Below, in pieces: positions 8,991 through 16,877 of a stretch of 64,000 nucleotides of DNA; the stretch's first letter is position 1, and the number at the start of each line of letters is the position of its first letter. A program made the translations under genes and the position numbers. Source of the DNA: Gemmatimonadales bacterium (GTDB lineage Bacteria; Gemmatimonadota; Gemmatimonadetes; Gemmatimonadales; GWC2-71-9); assembly GCA_019637315.1 (NCBI GenBank), contig JAHBVU010000005.1:62001-126000 (forward strand). The letters run 5' to 3'. The notes below the pieces were generated by a model. The model was given only the letters and a program-made list of their open reading frames with translations, did not search any database and had not been told where the DNA came from.

Positions 8991-10595
8991 ATGTTCCGAT
9001 CAACCGAGTCTCGTTGGTTGCCGTCTGTGCTGCGACTCGTCGTCTGGGTAGGCGTGGTGGGGGGTCTTGCCTTGCCGGTGCGTGCGCAGCAGCCTGAGCG
9101 GTTCGACGTTCTGATTCGCAACGGTCGGTTGCTCGACGGGACCGGGAATCCGTGGTATCTCGCCGACGTGGCTGTTCGCGACGGTCGTATCGTTGCTGTG
9201 GGGTCGCTGCGGGGCGCGACGGCGACCCGCGTGGTCGATGCTGCTGGCCGGTACGTCGCCCCGGGGTTTATCGATGTCCATTCGCACGCGGCGGGCGGCC
9301 TGGCGCGCCCCGAGTTGAGTGGCGCGCGCCAGTTGCTGGCTCAGGGTGTGACAACGGTCGTGGTCAACCCCGACGGCGGCGGGCCGACCGACCTCGTGAT
9401 GCAACGCGCGGAGCTGTCTCGACACGGCCTCGGTGTCAACGTCGCGCTCCTGGTGCCGCACAATACGCTCCGTGGCGAGGTGGTCGGGCAGGATGCCCGC
9501 GATGCGACCCCGGCAGAGATGGATCGGATGAAGGCGGTCGTCCGGGCCGGGATGGACGCGGGTGCGTTCGGGCTGTCGAGTGGGCCCTACTATGCGCCCT
9601 CAAGCTTTGCCAAGACGGAAGAGTTCGTCGAGCTGGCCAAGGTGGTTGCAGAGTACGGCGGTGTCTATACCAGCCACATTCGCGATGAGCGTGACAGGCT
9701 GATCGAGGCTGTCGACGAACTGATCCAGGTCGCTGAGGAGGCTAAGCTGATCGGGATCGTGACCCACATCAAGTCGGCAATCCCGGCGTTCGGTCTGTCC
9801 GAAGCGGCCAGCCGGCGAATCGAAAGCGCGCGAGACCGAGGCGTCCAGATCTTTGCCGATCAGTACCCGTACGAAGCTACCAGCACGAGTCTGGCGGCCA
9901 ACGTGCTGCCGCGCTGGGTGGTCGAGGGCGGCCGAGAGCGGATGTTGGCCCGGCTGCGGAACCCCGATACGCTGGCTCGGATCCGGGAGGCTGCGGCTGC
10001 CGGGGTTGCGCGCCTTGGCGGTGCGGACAAGATGCAGTTCAGTCGTGTCGCCTTCGATCCGAGCATCGAGGGCCTCACCCTCGCTCAGGCTGCGACCAAG
10101 CATGGCAAGCCAGCTGAGGTCGTCGTGACTGACTTGATCGAGCGAGGCAGTCCGCAACTGGTCTACTTCGTGATGGACGAGGACGACATCGCCAATTTCA
10201 TGCGTCGGCCCTGGGTCATGACCTCGTCCGATGGGGGTCTGGTCGCCCCCGGGGAGGGCCGGCCCCACCCGCGCGGCAACGGCACCTTTCCTCGCAAGAT
10301 CCATCGGTACGTCAAGGAGCGTCGCGTCATCGATCTGCCGACGGCTATCCGCAGCATGACGTCGCTGCCGGCCACGGTCATGCACCTCACGGATCGTGGT
10401 GTGATTCGTCCGGGGGCGATTGCCGATGTCGTGGTTTTCGATCTCGATCGGATTCGCGACCGGGCTACCTACCTCGATCCGCACCAACTGGCCGAGGGAA
10501 TGGAGACGATTCTGGTGGCGGGGAAGCTCGCGCTCGACAGTGGCCGCTGGACCGACGGGAAGTTCGGCGAGGTCCTGTCGATGACACGGCGCTGA
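8991..10595 (+). CDS. Secreted N-acyl-D-amino-acid deacylase family amidohydrolase
   Basis: 534 residues with a signal peptide (cleavage near ...PVRAQQ). The D-aminoacylase layout is clear: small beta-sandwich DVLIRNGRLLDGTGNPW, metal site PGFIDVHSHAAGG, TSHIRDERD, GIVTHIKSA, FADQYPYEA, then SSDGGLVAPGEGRPHPR and the closing sandwich strand GAIADVVVFDLDRI. The family hydrolyses N-acyl-D-amino acids or D-aminoacyl dipeptides, giving scavenging of D-amino acids from peptidoglycan or peptides. It fits the other secreted peptidases here. Monocistronic. Confidence 0.9.
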   Translation: MFRSTESRWLPSVLRLVVWVGVVGGLALPVRAQQPERFDVLIRNGRLLDGTGNPWYLADVAVRDGRIVAVGSLRGATATRVVDAAGRYVAPGFIDVHSHAAGGLARPELSGARQLLAQGVTTVVVNPDGGGPTDLVMQRAELSRHGLGVNVALLVPHNTLRGEVVGQDARDATPAEMDRMKAVVRAGMDAGAFGLSSGPYYAPSSFAKTEEFVELAKVVAEYGGVYTSHIRDERDRLIEAVDELIQVAEEAKLIGIVTHIKSAIPAFGLSEAASRRIESARDRGVQIFADQYPYEATSTSLAANVLPRWVVEGGRERMLARLRNPDTLARIREAAAAGVARLGGADKMQFSRVAFDPSIEGLTLAQAATKHGKPAEVVVTDLIERGSPQLVYFVMDEDDIANFMRRPWVMTSSDGGLVAPGEGRPHPRGNGTFPRKIHRYVKERRVIDLPTAIRSMTSLPATVMHLTDRGVIRPGAIADVVVFDLDRIRDRATYLDPHQLAEGMETILVAGKLALDSGRWTDGKFGEVLSMTRR

Positions 10596-10601
10596 TCCGA
10601 C

Positions 10602-10643
10602 AAAAAACAACGGGCGGCGAGGTCACTCACCCCGCCACCCGTT
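10602..10643 (-). terminator. Intrinsic terminator of the sigma/HEAT operon
   Basis: 14-nt arms AACGGGCGGCGAGG (10609-10622) and CCCCGCCACCCGTT (10630-10643) form a stem with two mismatched or wobble positions. On the minus strand it is followed by GTTTTTTGT. It lies 17 nt past the stop codon of the last HEAT-repeat gene. Confidence 0.85.
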
Positions 10644-10659
10644 CCGATGGGGATACCGC

Positions 10660-11940
10660 CTACCGCTCGACGAGATCGGCCAGCGCCGCTCGGGCATCGG
10701 AATCGCCGCTGCGGGCAATCCAGCTGATTGCCGCCCGGCGGAGTTGCGGGTCCGTGTCGTTGGTCGCGATCGTTTTGATCCGCTCGACGGCCCGTTTGTC
10801 TCCAATCCGGCCCAGGGCATCGAGCACCGCGCGGCGGATGGTCCGGTCGGCGCTGCCGTCGTACAGCTTGACCAGCTCATCCGACCCAACCCCGGCCTGC
10901 TCCGCTGCCCGAATCGCGCGACTGCGGACATTGGCGGTCTGACGCTCGTCGCGGACGACGCTCATCAGCCAGCGCGTGTTCTCGGTACCGCCGGCTTCGC
11001 CGACCAGCTGCAGGATCCGTTGCCGCGTATCCGCACCGAGCGACTCCTCTGTCCACAATCCGCGAACAAATGCCAGCTCGGCAGGGGTGCCATCTCGGCC
11101 GCCCAGTCCACGAATGGCTTCGATGCGTACCGCCTCGGGAAGGGAGCGATCGCGCGCTGCCTGCCGCAGAGTTTCGCGCGCTTTCGGGTCGGGACTGCGG
11201 CTGAGCGCGGACAGCGCCGCCCGAGCCACTTCGCGCGACTCGTCTCGCGCCAGAGCGGTGAGCTCGGCGGTGGCGGCTCCTTCGGCGCGACTGAGGGCGG
11301 TAACGGCCCTGGCGCGGACCGAGGAAGCTTCATTCTCGTTTCGGGCCATGGCTACCAGCGCACCGATCAGCGCACGGTTGGCTCCGGCGCCGTCCTGCGC
11401 CACATCTCGGCCCAGCCATGAGAGAGCGCTTTCGCGGAGGCCCCGGGAGAGCGTCGGGGCGCCGGCGATCCGCAGCAAACCCGTCGCGTTGTCGTGATGG
11501 TCGGCGAGCACCGCGGCCAGCAAGGCGTCACGTCCCACCCGGCCGTCGCTTCGCTCTGCCAGGCCAAGGAAGTACTCGGCCGCCTGCGCGGCTGGTACGG
11601 TACCCAGGTCCGTCCCTCGGACCTGGGCCGGTACCGGGCCGATCCCGACTCGGATCGAGAACACGGCGCCGCCCGCGCGATTGATCACCGCAATGGCCGG
11701 TCCGGTGTCACACCGGTTGCCGTCGACGCCGTCAATGTTCGAGTAGACCCATCCGCCGCTGGCGCTGCCGATGCGCAGCACGGACAGTCCATAGCCGCAG
11801 GCATCGGGGCGCGCGGGGTAACTCAGCGTAACGATGCCGTCCGGGCCAGACTCGATCCGGCGGCGCAGGTCCTGTGCGTCGGCGCTGCCAGGAGCGGTCA
11901 GGAGCAGCAGCGCGGTCGCGGCGACGAGAGAGGCGTTCAT
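10660..11940 (-). CDS. Secreted HEAT-repeat protein (second in pair)
   Basis: 426 residues, signal peptide (LLLLTAPGSADAQ), then a beta-rich N-terminal domain of about 110 residues with cysteines. HEAT/PBS-lyase-type repeats run through to the C-terminus. Repeat units recur as ...RARAVTALSRAEG..., ...REVARAALSALSRS..., ...LRRAAISWIARSGD. Such solenoids bind proteins; no catalytic motif is visible. Its start overlaps the preceding HEAT gene by 4 nt. It shares the C-terminal repeat type with its neighbour, so the two probably arose by duplication with different N-terminal parts. Confidence 0.82.
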   Translation of the reverse strand: MNASLVAATALLLLTAPGSADAQDLRRRIESGPDGIVTLSYPARPDACGYGLSVLRIGSASGGWVYSNIDGVDGNRCDTGPAIAVINRAGGAVFSIRVGIGPVPAQVRGTDLGTVPAAQAAEYFLGLAERSDGRVGRDALLAAVLADHHDNATGLLRIAGAPTLSRGLRESALSWLGRDVAQDGAGANRALIGALVAMARNENEASSVRARAVTALSRAEGAATAELTALARDESREVARAALSALSRSPDPKARETLRQAARDRSLPEAVRIEAIRGLGGRDGTPAELAFVRGLWTEESLGADTRQRILQLVGEAGGTENTRWLMSVVRDERQTANVRSRAIRAAEQAGVGSDELVKLYDGSADRTIRRAVLDALGRIGDKRAVERIKTIATNDTDPQLRRAAISWIARSGDSDARAALADLVER

Positions 11941-13676
11941 CGTTCCACCAGTTCGAGCAGGAGTCGGGTGGTGCGGGGATCGTTCTTCTTGGCCAGGACG
12001 TTGATGGCCAGCCGCCGGATCACCGGATCGGTGCCGCTCTTGGCGATCTCGATCAGCTTGTCCGTCGCCGCAGGCTCCTCTCGGGTGCCGAGAATGCTGA
12101 CCATGCTGGATCGGAGCTCACGCTCGTCGAGCGTGTCGTAGAGCTTGCTCAGCTCCTCGATCGCAACATCGGAGCGTCGCAGTCGCAGCAGGGCCGAGCG
12201 GCGGTATCGGATGTCCTCGTTGTTGTTGCGAACGATGCTCATGACCCACTGGTCGGCCGATCCACTGCTCGATCCGGCCACTGCTTCGAGTACTGCCGTC
12301 TTGATCTCGCGTTCGTTGCTCCGATCGTAGACGGCGCGCAGGAAGGCCACGTCGGCGTCCGTCAGCGTCGATCCCGAGGAATTCGAACCGATCGTGAAGG
12401 TTCGGCCAGAGGCGGACACGGCGCCCTGCCGTGCGGCCTGAACCCGAGTCTGGCCGCAGCAGCGACTCAGGCTGCGGATGGCGTCGACCCGAACCGAGGT
12501 GGCGAGGTCCTCGCGCTCGATGATGCGCCGCAGGGCCCGATTGGTCTCGGCCCCTTCGATATTGCGGAGCGACTGGACGATGGCGCGCTGACCCGACTCA
12601 TCCGTGCTCGCGAGCAACTGTTCGAGGAGTGGAACCGGGTTGCCGCCCGGCAGCTGTGCCAGCCTGGCAATGGCATCGCGCCGTACCGAGACATCAGGAT
12701 CGTTCTTGGCGATCTCGGTGAGCTCGGAGACTCCACCGCCGATGCCGTCACGTCCGATCAGATAGACCGCACGGCGGCGGAGCGGCGCCGAACACTCGTC
12801 GCGCCTGGCCAGGACGCGCTGCAGCAGTGTCGTTGCGGAGCTGGGGTCTGACTGCACCAGCGCACCAAGTGCCTCCGTGCGGACCGACAGGTCTTCCTGA
12901 TCGCAGGACGGTCCGCCCTGGGCTGCGCGCTCGCGCACCCGGGTTGCGGCGCGGGAGTCGCCTCGGGTAGCCAGCGTCGCGACGACCCGAGTCATCAGGG
13001 CGTTGACGTCATCGTCGTCTCGCCGGTTGGTGAATCGTTTCTGCTGTTCATCGAGGACCTCGACGGCCTGGCGCAGTTCGGCGTCCGAGCCCGCTCGATA
13101 GAGCGCAAACGCCTGCCAGTAGAGCGCCGACGAGACATGGCGCGAGTTGGGGTACCGCTGAGTCAGAGTGCGCAGCTGTTCGGCAGCCTGGCGGTACTCG
13201 CCACGATTGAGGGTCTCGCGGGCGCGCCGATAGAGCGAGTCGTCAGGGCCGCTCTGCCGGCTGAGCCCGGGCAGTGCGGCGAAGCCGTTGGGGGCCCAGG
13301 CCGGCCAGGAGTCGGTCGAGTAGCTCGTCATCGGAGGCAGCGGAGCCATCGGGGCCAGCGGCGTGAACGGCGTCAAGGGCGTCGATGGCGCGAGTGGTGC
13401 CAGTCCGTCGAGGTCCATGTCGAACGTCATGGCTCTGAGATCGAAGTCGAGATCGACGATCACATCGTGATACGCGTCCCATGCTGCATGCGGAGCGATG
13501 CTCCAGACATGGGGTTCCGGAGCGATCGGCGTTGGATTCGCTCGAGGCGTCTGGGCGACAACGGGCGCCCGCGGAGCAGCCGGGCGTGGCGCGGGACGTT
13601 GCGCAGCAAGGCCAACCGGCAGCAGGGCGGCCACGAGCGCGGTAGTACAAATCAAGTACATGACAGGTTCCTTCAT
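11937..13676 (-). CDS. Secreted TPR/HEAT-repeat protein (first in pair)
   Basis: 579 residues with a signal peptide (LLPVGLAAQ) and a Pro/Ala-rich linker. A run of TP/AP repeats follows near 95-125 (PSTPLTPFTPLAPMAPLPP), then a TPR-like pair of helices near 150-215 (RGEYRQAAEQLRTLTQRYP). HEAT repeats fill about 250-579. The combination suggests a periplasmic or outer-membrane scaffold or sensor; no enzyme motif is seen. It sits in a four-gene operon (sigma, anti-sigma-like, HEAT, HEAT) in which every junction is a 4-nt overlap. Confidence 0.82.
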   Translation of the reverse strand: MKEPVMYLICTTALVAALLPVGLAAQRPAPRPAAPRAPVVAQTPRANPTPIAPEPHVWSIAPHAAWDAYHDVIVDLDFDLRAMTFDMDLDGLAPLAPSTPLTPFTPLAPMAPLPPMTSYSTDSWPAWAPNGFAALPGLSRQSGPDDSLYRRARETLNRGEYRQAAEQLRTLTQRYPNSRHVSSALYWQAFALYRAGSDAELRQAVEVLDEQQKRFTNRRDDDDVNALMTRVVATLATRGDSRAATRVRERAAQGGPSCDQEDLSVRTEALGALVQSDPSSATTLLQRVLARRDECSAPLRRRAVYLIGRDGIGGGVSELTEIAKNDPDVSVRRDAIARLAQLPGGNPVPLLEQLLASTDESGQRAIVQSLRNIEGAETNRALRRIIEREDLATSVRVDAIRSLSRCCGQTRVQAARQGAVSASGRTFTIGSNSSGSTLTDADVAFLRAVYDRSNEREIKTAVLEAVAGSSSGSADQWVMSIVRNNNEDIRYRRSALLRLRRSDVAIEELSKLYDTLDERELRSSMVSILGTREEPAATDKLIEIAKSGTDPVIRRLAINVLAKKNDPRTTRLLLELVER

Positions 13677-14287
13677 GGCGCAAGGCTGGCATTGGTCAGG
13701 AACAGCGAGAGCCGTGGCATCACGTCGCGCTGGTCCAGGGTTTCGTTGATCAGCTGTGCATCGGCGGCCGGGCGATTCTGCGGCAGCCGAACGATCTGGA
13801 CCAGCACCAGCTCCAGGTCTTCGAGCAGATCGCGCAGCGCCGGATCGGTTACTCCGGCATCGAGGACGAGTCGAGTCGTCGAGAGCAGTTCGCGCGCTCG
13901 ACCGATGGCGCCAGGAATGAAGGCATCGCCGCTGGGGTCATGGGTCACGGCGGCCAGCAAGGCGCTGGTCTGCTGCAGGTAATCTCCCGCGACACCGACG
14001 AACGGGTTGGGGGCCGGGGCACCGACCGCGACGGTTTCGACCGGATCAGCGTCGCGCGAGTCGAGACCCAACTTGGCCGCACCAAAGCCGAGACCGACTC
14101 CGATGACCAGGGTCGCGGCCAGAGCCAGCGGCCCGAGCCAGGTCCGCCGGGGAGTCACCGTCGGCGCCGGCGCATCGAAAGTGGCGTGTTCGACCCGTCG
14201 CCAGATGGCATCGAGTCGTGGCTCGGGCGGGATCCGGTAATGATCGCCGCTTTCGCGCAGCAAGCGTTCGAGTTCCTGTTCGTTCAT
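13673..14287 (-). CDS. Probable anti-sigma factor, single-pass membrane protein
   Basis: 204 residues. The N-terminal cytoplasmic part (about 1-48, MNEQELERLLRESGDHYRIP) is followed by one transmembrane helix (WLGPLALAATLVIGVGLGFG) and a periplasmic helical part with no recognised domain. Position immediately after an ECF sigma gene, with ATGA overlap, is the main reason for the call. No HxxxCxxC zinc motif is visible, so it is not a ZAS-type anti-sigma. The downstream HEAT genes may feed signals to its periplasmic part; this is inference. Confidence 0.7.
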   Translation of the reverse strand: MNEQELERLLRESGDHYRIPPEPRLDAIWRRVEHATFDAPAPTVTPRRTWLGPLALAATLVIGVGLGFGAAKLGLDSRDADPVETVAVGAPAPNPFVGVAGDYLQQTSALLAAVTHDPSGDAFIPGAIGRARELLSTTRLVLDAGVTDPALRDLLEDLELVLVQIVRLPQNRPAADAQLINETLDQRDVMPRLSLFLTNASLAP

Positions 14288-14847
14288 ACGGCTGCCTCCG
14301 TCCCGCCAACGCCTTTGAATGGTGCCAGAACCTGCCTGAGCTTGGCTCGGCCGTGCATCAGCCGTGTCTTGCAGGTCCCTTCCGGTACGCCGAGCATGCG
14401 GGCAATCTCAGCGTGGGTAAAACCTTCGATGTCGTGCAGCACGACCGGCACCCGGAACTTTTCCGGCAGCGCATCGATGGCCGCGTTCAGCCGGTCCTTC
14501 AAATCGGGCTCGACCGTCCGGTTCGGGGCCGGCAGGTCGGCCGCGGTGTCCAGCGCGAACTCCCGGGTGGAGCGGCGGCGCAGGGTCCGGAGCCCGTTCA
14601 TGGTGGTCGTTACGGCGACGCTGTGGATCCAGGTGCCCAGTTGGGAGTTTCCGCGGAATCCCGCCAGCCCGCGAAAGACCTTCACGAAGGTGTCCTGGGT
14701 GAACTCTTCGGCCAGCACGTCGTCTCCCACCAGTCGGTAAATCACTCGGTACACTCGCCGGGCATGGGTGTCATAGAGCTCCCTCGCGGCCAGACGATCG
14801 CCGCCGAGGACCCGGGTTATCAGGCCCGCCTCCGGATTGTGGTCCAT
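14284..14847 (-). CDS. ECF-family RNA polymerase sigma factor
   Basis: 187 residues from ATG 14847, chosen because GGAG stands 6 nt upstream; an upstream TTG would add 18 unlikely residues. Region 2 reads YDTHARRVYRVIYRLVGDDVLAEE then TQDTFVKVFRGLAGFRG. Region 4 reads LPEKFRVPVVLHDIEGFTHAE, followed by MLGVPEGTCKTRLMHGR, giving a standard sigma-70-like ECF of the RpoE type. First gene of the sigma / anti-sigma / HEAT / HEAT operon. Confidence 0.93.
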   Translation of the reverse strand: MDHNPEAGLITRVLGGDRLAARELYDTHARRVYRVIYRLVGDDVLAEEFTQDTFVKVFRGLAGFRGNSQLGTWIHSVAVTTTMNGLRTLRRRSTREFALDTAADLPAPNRTVEPDLKDRLNAAIDALPEKFRVPVVLHDIEGFTHAEIARMLGVPEGTCKTRLMHGRAKLRQVLAPFKGVGGTEAAV

Positions 14848-15016
14848 GAACGCTCCGAGCTCGGTAACAGATAGGACACCTGACCCCCGACAATAGTTCA
14901 ATCGGGCGGCCGGTTCTGGGGTTGCGGCGGGTAGCGCTGCGGTCCGGGCCCGGCCTTCGGCCTGGAAGGTCGGCCCTACGATGGAGCCAGGGCCGCAGTT
15001 GCGGACTCGGCCGGGG

Positions 15017-15397
15017 TCAGACTTCGAAGCCGAGGCGTCGGGCGACGCCGCGCTGCTGCTCGTCCAGAGTGAGGAAGGTCAGACCGGGAGGATCCTCGAC
15101 CAGGTAGAGGGCCGTCGCGAGGTGCCAGCAGTCGGCGCCGCGGACGTAGCCGGTATCCAGCACGCGCTTGATTTCCGGGCTCAGTGGGCGGTCGGGAACG
15201 ACCCAGGAGACCGCCTCGAGCGCGGCCGGTTCTGTTGCGACACCTTCGCGCCGGTATGCGGCGCGCAGCTCGGCTTCGAGGAGGGGGGACGCAAACAGAC
15301 CGTCGAACTGGGCCAGCCTGCGCCGTAGCGCCGTGCTGCCGCGCTCGCCGAACGCGACGGCAATCAGGCACGACGTGTCGACGTACGCGAATGCCAT
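15017..15397 (-). CDS. PIN-domain toxin, VapC-like
   Basis: 126 residues, the normal size for VapC. The four acidic residues expected for PIN ribonucleases are visible: Asp in AYVDTSCLI, Glu in LLEAELRAA, Asp in RGADCWHLATAL and Asp in LTLDEQQRG. VapC toxins cut tRNA or rRNA and are held inactive by their antitoxin. The start codon follows the antitoxin stop codon directly (TAG-ATG), consistent with translational coupling. Target RNA is unknown. Confidence 0.87.
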   Translation of the reverse strand: MAFAYVDTSCLIAVAFGERGSTALRRRLAQFDGLFASPLLEAELRAAYRREGVATEPAALEAVSWVVPDRPLSPEIKRVLDTGYVRGADCWHLATALYLVEDPPGLTFLTLDEQQRGVARRLGFEV

Positions 15398-15670
15398 CTA
15401 GTCGCGGTCGTCGAGGAAGCGAGCCAGGGCCCCGGGCCGCCGAACCACAGGCTCGAGTGAACCGCTGGTGACGGGCTGGCGTGTGATCAGGCCGCGCTCC
15501 TCGAGCTGCGCGAGTCGGCCAGCCAGGTCCGGGGCCGGCGGTTCGACGGGCCGGAGTTCGACGGCCGGCTCTCCGTGGACGGTAATGATGACGTGCTGCC
15601 CCTCACGTGCCATCCGGACCAGCGAGGAGAGTCGGGCCTTGGCCTCATAGAGGGAGTAGCTTCGTTTCAT
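15398..15670 (-). CDS. Antitoxin, Phd/YefM-like
   Basis: 90 residues. The N-terminal half (SLYEAKARLSSLVRMAREGQ then VIITVHGEPAVELRPV) matches the Phd/YefM DNA-binding fold. The C-terminal half (about 50-90) is the part expected to wrap the toxin. It precedes the PIN toxin gene in the usual antitoxin-first order. A 26-nt interrupted palindrome lies 8 nt upstream of its start, where an autorepressor would bind. Confidence 0.85.
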   Translation of the reverse strand: MKRSYSLYEAKARLSSLVRMAREGQHVIITVHGEPAVELRPVEPPAPDLAGRLAQLEERGLITRQPVTSGSLEPVVRRPGALARFLDDRD

Positions 15671-15678
15671 GACTGAAA

Positions 15679-15704
15679 TTGACTAGTCTGGTCAGACCTG
15701 TCAA
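15679..15704. promoter_or_regulatory. Palindrome upstream of the VapBC-type pair, probable operator
   Basis: TTGAC-3-TCTG-2-CAGA-3-GTCAA is symmetric about 15691/15692. It begins 8 nt from the antitoxin start, so binding would block transcription or translation initiation. It also lies between the divergent DUF4112 gene and the toxin-antitoxin pair. Autoregulation by the antitoxin is the usual rule for this family. Confidence 0.5.
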
Positions 15705-15777
15705 TCGTCGACATGGGTGTGGGGTGACGCTGCGTCCGGAGCCCTCGCTACCATTCAGCCTGGCCCGGGAGACAGCC

Positions 15778-16296
15778 ATGGCGATCGATGAGCCCAAGGG
15801 GGTATCGGCGGGACCGGCCGAGGATCGCGCTGTGGAGCGCCTCCGGGTCCTGGTTCGCCTCATGGACGAGGCCGTCGCCATCCCGGGCACGGGCATTCGG
15901 ATTGGTCTCGATGGGCTGATCGGCCTGGTGCCGGGTATCGGGGATGCCGCCGGGGCCGTTGTCAGCGCTTACCTGGTGCTGGCCTCGATCCGACTGGGGG
16001 TCGGGGCGCCGGTTGCCGCGCGGATGCTTCTCAATATTGGGGTCGACGCCGTGGTCGGGCTGATTCCCCTGCTCGGCGACCTGTTCGACATCGGCTGGAA
16101 GGCCAACCGGCGCAATCTCAAGTTGCTCGAGCAATGGCGGCTGGCGCCGCACAGAACCCGGCGGCGGAGTGCGCTCCTGCTTGGTGCGGTGACCGCTGGC
16201 CTGCTCGGAACCGTGATCGGCGTGATCTGGGCTGCCGTTGCCGTTTTCCAGGGCGTTGTTCGCTGGCTAGGCGGCTCCGCGGCGCCCCTTCCGTGA
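15778..16296 (+). CDS. DUF4112 membrane protein
   Basis: 172 residues from ATG 15778; an in-frame upstream extension to 15679 would run through the toxin-antitoxin operator region and is less likely. The DUF4112 core is clear: RLMDEAVAIPGTGIRIGLDG, LIGLVPGIGDAAGAVVSAYL and VGLIPLLGDLFDIGWKANRR. Two hydrophobic hairpins and a C-terminal helix (about 140-160) suggest membrane insertion. The family has no known function. It appears monocistronic. Confidence 0.85.
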   Translation: MAIDEPKGVSAGPAEDRAVERLRVLVRLMDEAVAIPGTGIRIGLDGLIGLVPGIGDAAGAVVSAYLVLASIRLGVGAPVAARMLLNIGVDAVVGLIPLLGDLFDIGWKANRRNLKLLEQWRLAPHRTRRRSALLLGAVTAGLLGTVIGVIWAAVAVFQGVVRWLGGSAAPLP

Positions 16297-16683
16297 CACT
16301 CGGGCTCCGGGGCGGTAGGCATAGGTCTCGAGGTCGATCCGACCGAAACTGTTGAACCGAATGCCCTCGCGTTCGAGCAGGACCTGCTGAGTCAGCTCGC
16401 TTCCCGGGTGTGCCCGTCGGCTGATGGCTCCCTGCGCATTGACGACCCTATGCCAGGGCACCGTCGTCCCGGCTGGCAGGGCGTGCATGGCATAGCCAAC
16501 CTGGCGGGCCCGGCCGGGCAAGCCGGCCAGTTCGGCCACCGCGCCATAGTTCATCACTGCCCCTCGAGGGATTCGCCGGACGGCTGCATAGATCCTGGCG
16601 TAGCTGGATCGGTTGTTCGTCGCCGGCTCGGATTGGGCCGTACTCGAAATCCGTCGGTTGGTGGGCTTGCGGCGAGTGACCAT
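16267..16683 (-). CDS. Alkyltransferase-like (ATL) DNA repair protein, MGMT family
   Basis: 138 residues covering only the DNA-binding domain of O6-alkylguanine methyltransferase. Family blocks: IPRGAVMNYGAVAELAGLPGR, ARQVGYAMHALP and VPWHRVVNAQGAIS, with the Arg finger present in the second. The acceptor Cys of the PCHR motif is replaced by Trp (PWHR), the hallmark of ATL proteins. These bind O6-alkylguanine without repairing it and hand the lesion to nucleotide excision repair. The N-terminal 27 residues are low in conservation. Its 3' end overlaps the convergent DUF4112 gene by 30 nt. Confidence 0.88.
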   Translation of the reverse strand: MVTRRKPTNRRISSTAQSEPATNNRSSYARIYAAVRRIPRGAVMNYGAVAELAGLPGRARQVGYAMHALPAGTTVPWHRVVNAQGAISRRAHPGSELTQQVLLEREGIRFNSFGRIDLETYAYRPGARVSRKGRRGAA

Positions 16684-16877
16684 CCCTCAAAGCTACTGCG
16701 AGGCAGCGGTCCTCGCTGCGTCGGAACAGGTCCCGACGACCCGCCGTGTCTTGGGCCAGTTCCCTTTGCGAAGTACTATTGAAGGTCTGGCGGGCGATCG
16801 TCGGCTCCACCCTTTCAACGTTGTTCCAAGGCCACTGGCGTTACAGCCGGTTGCAGGCAAATCATGAGGAATCGGGC

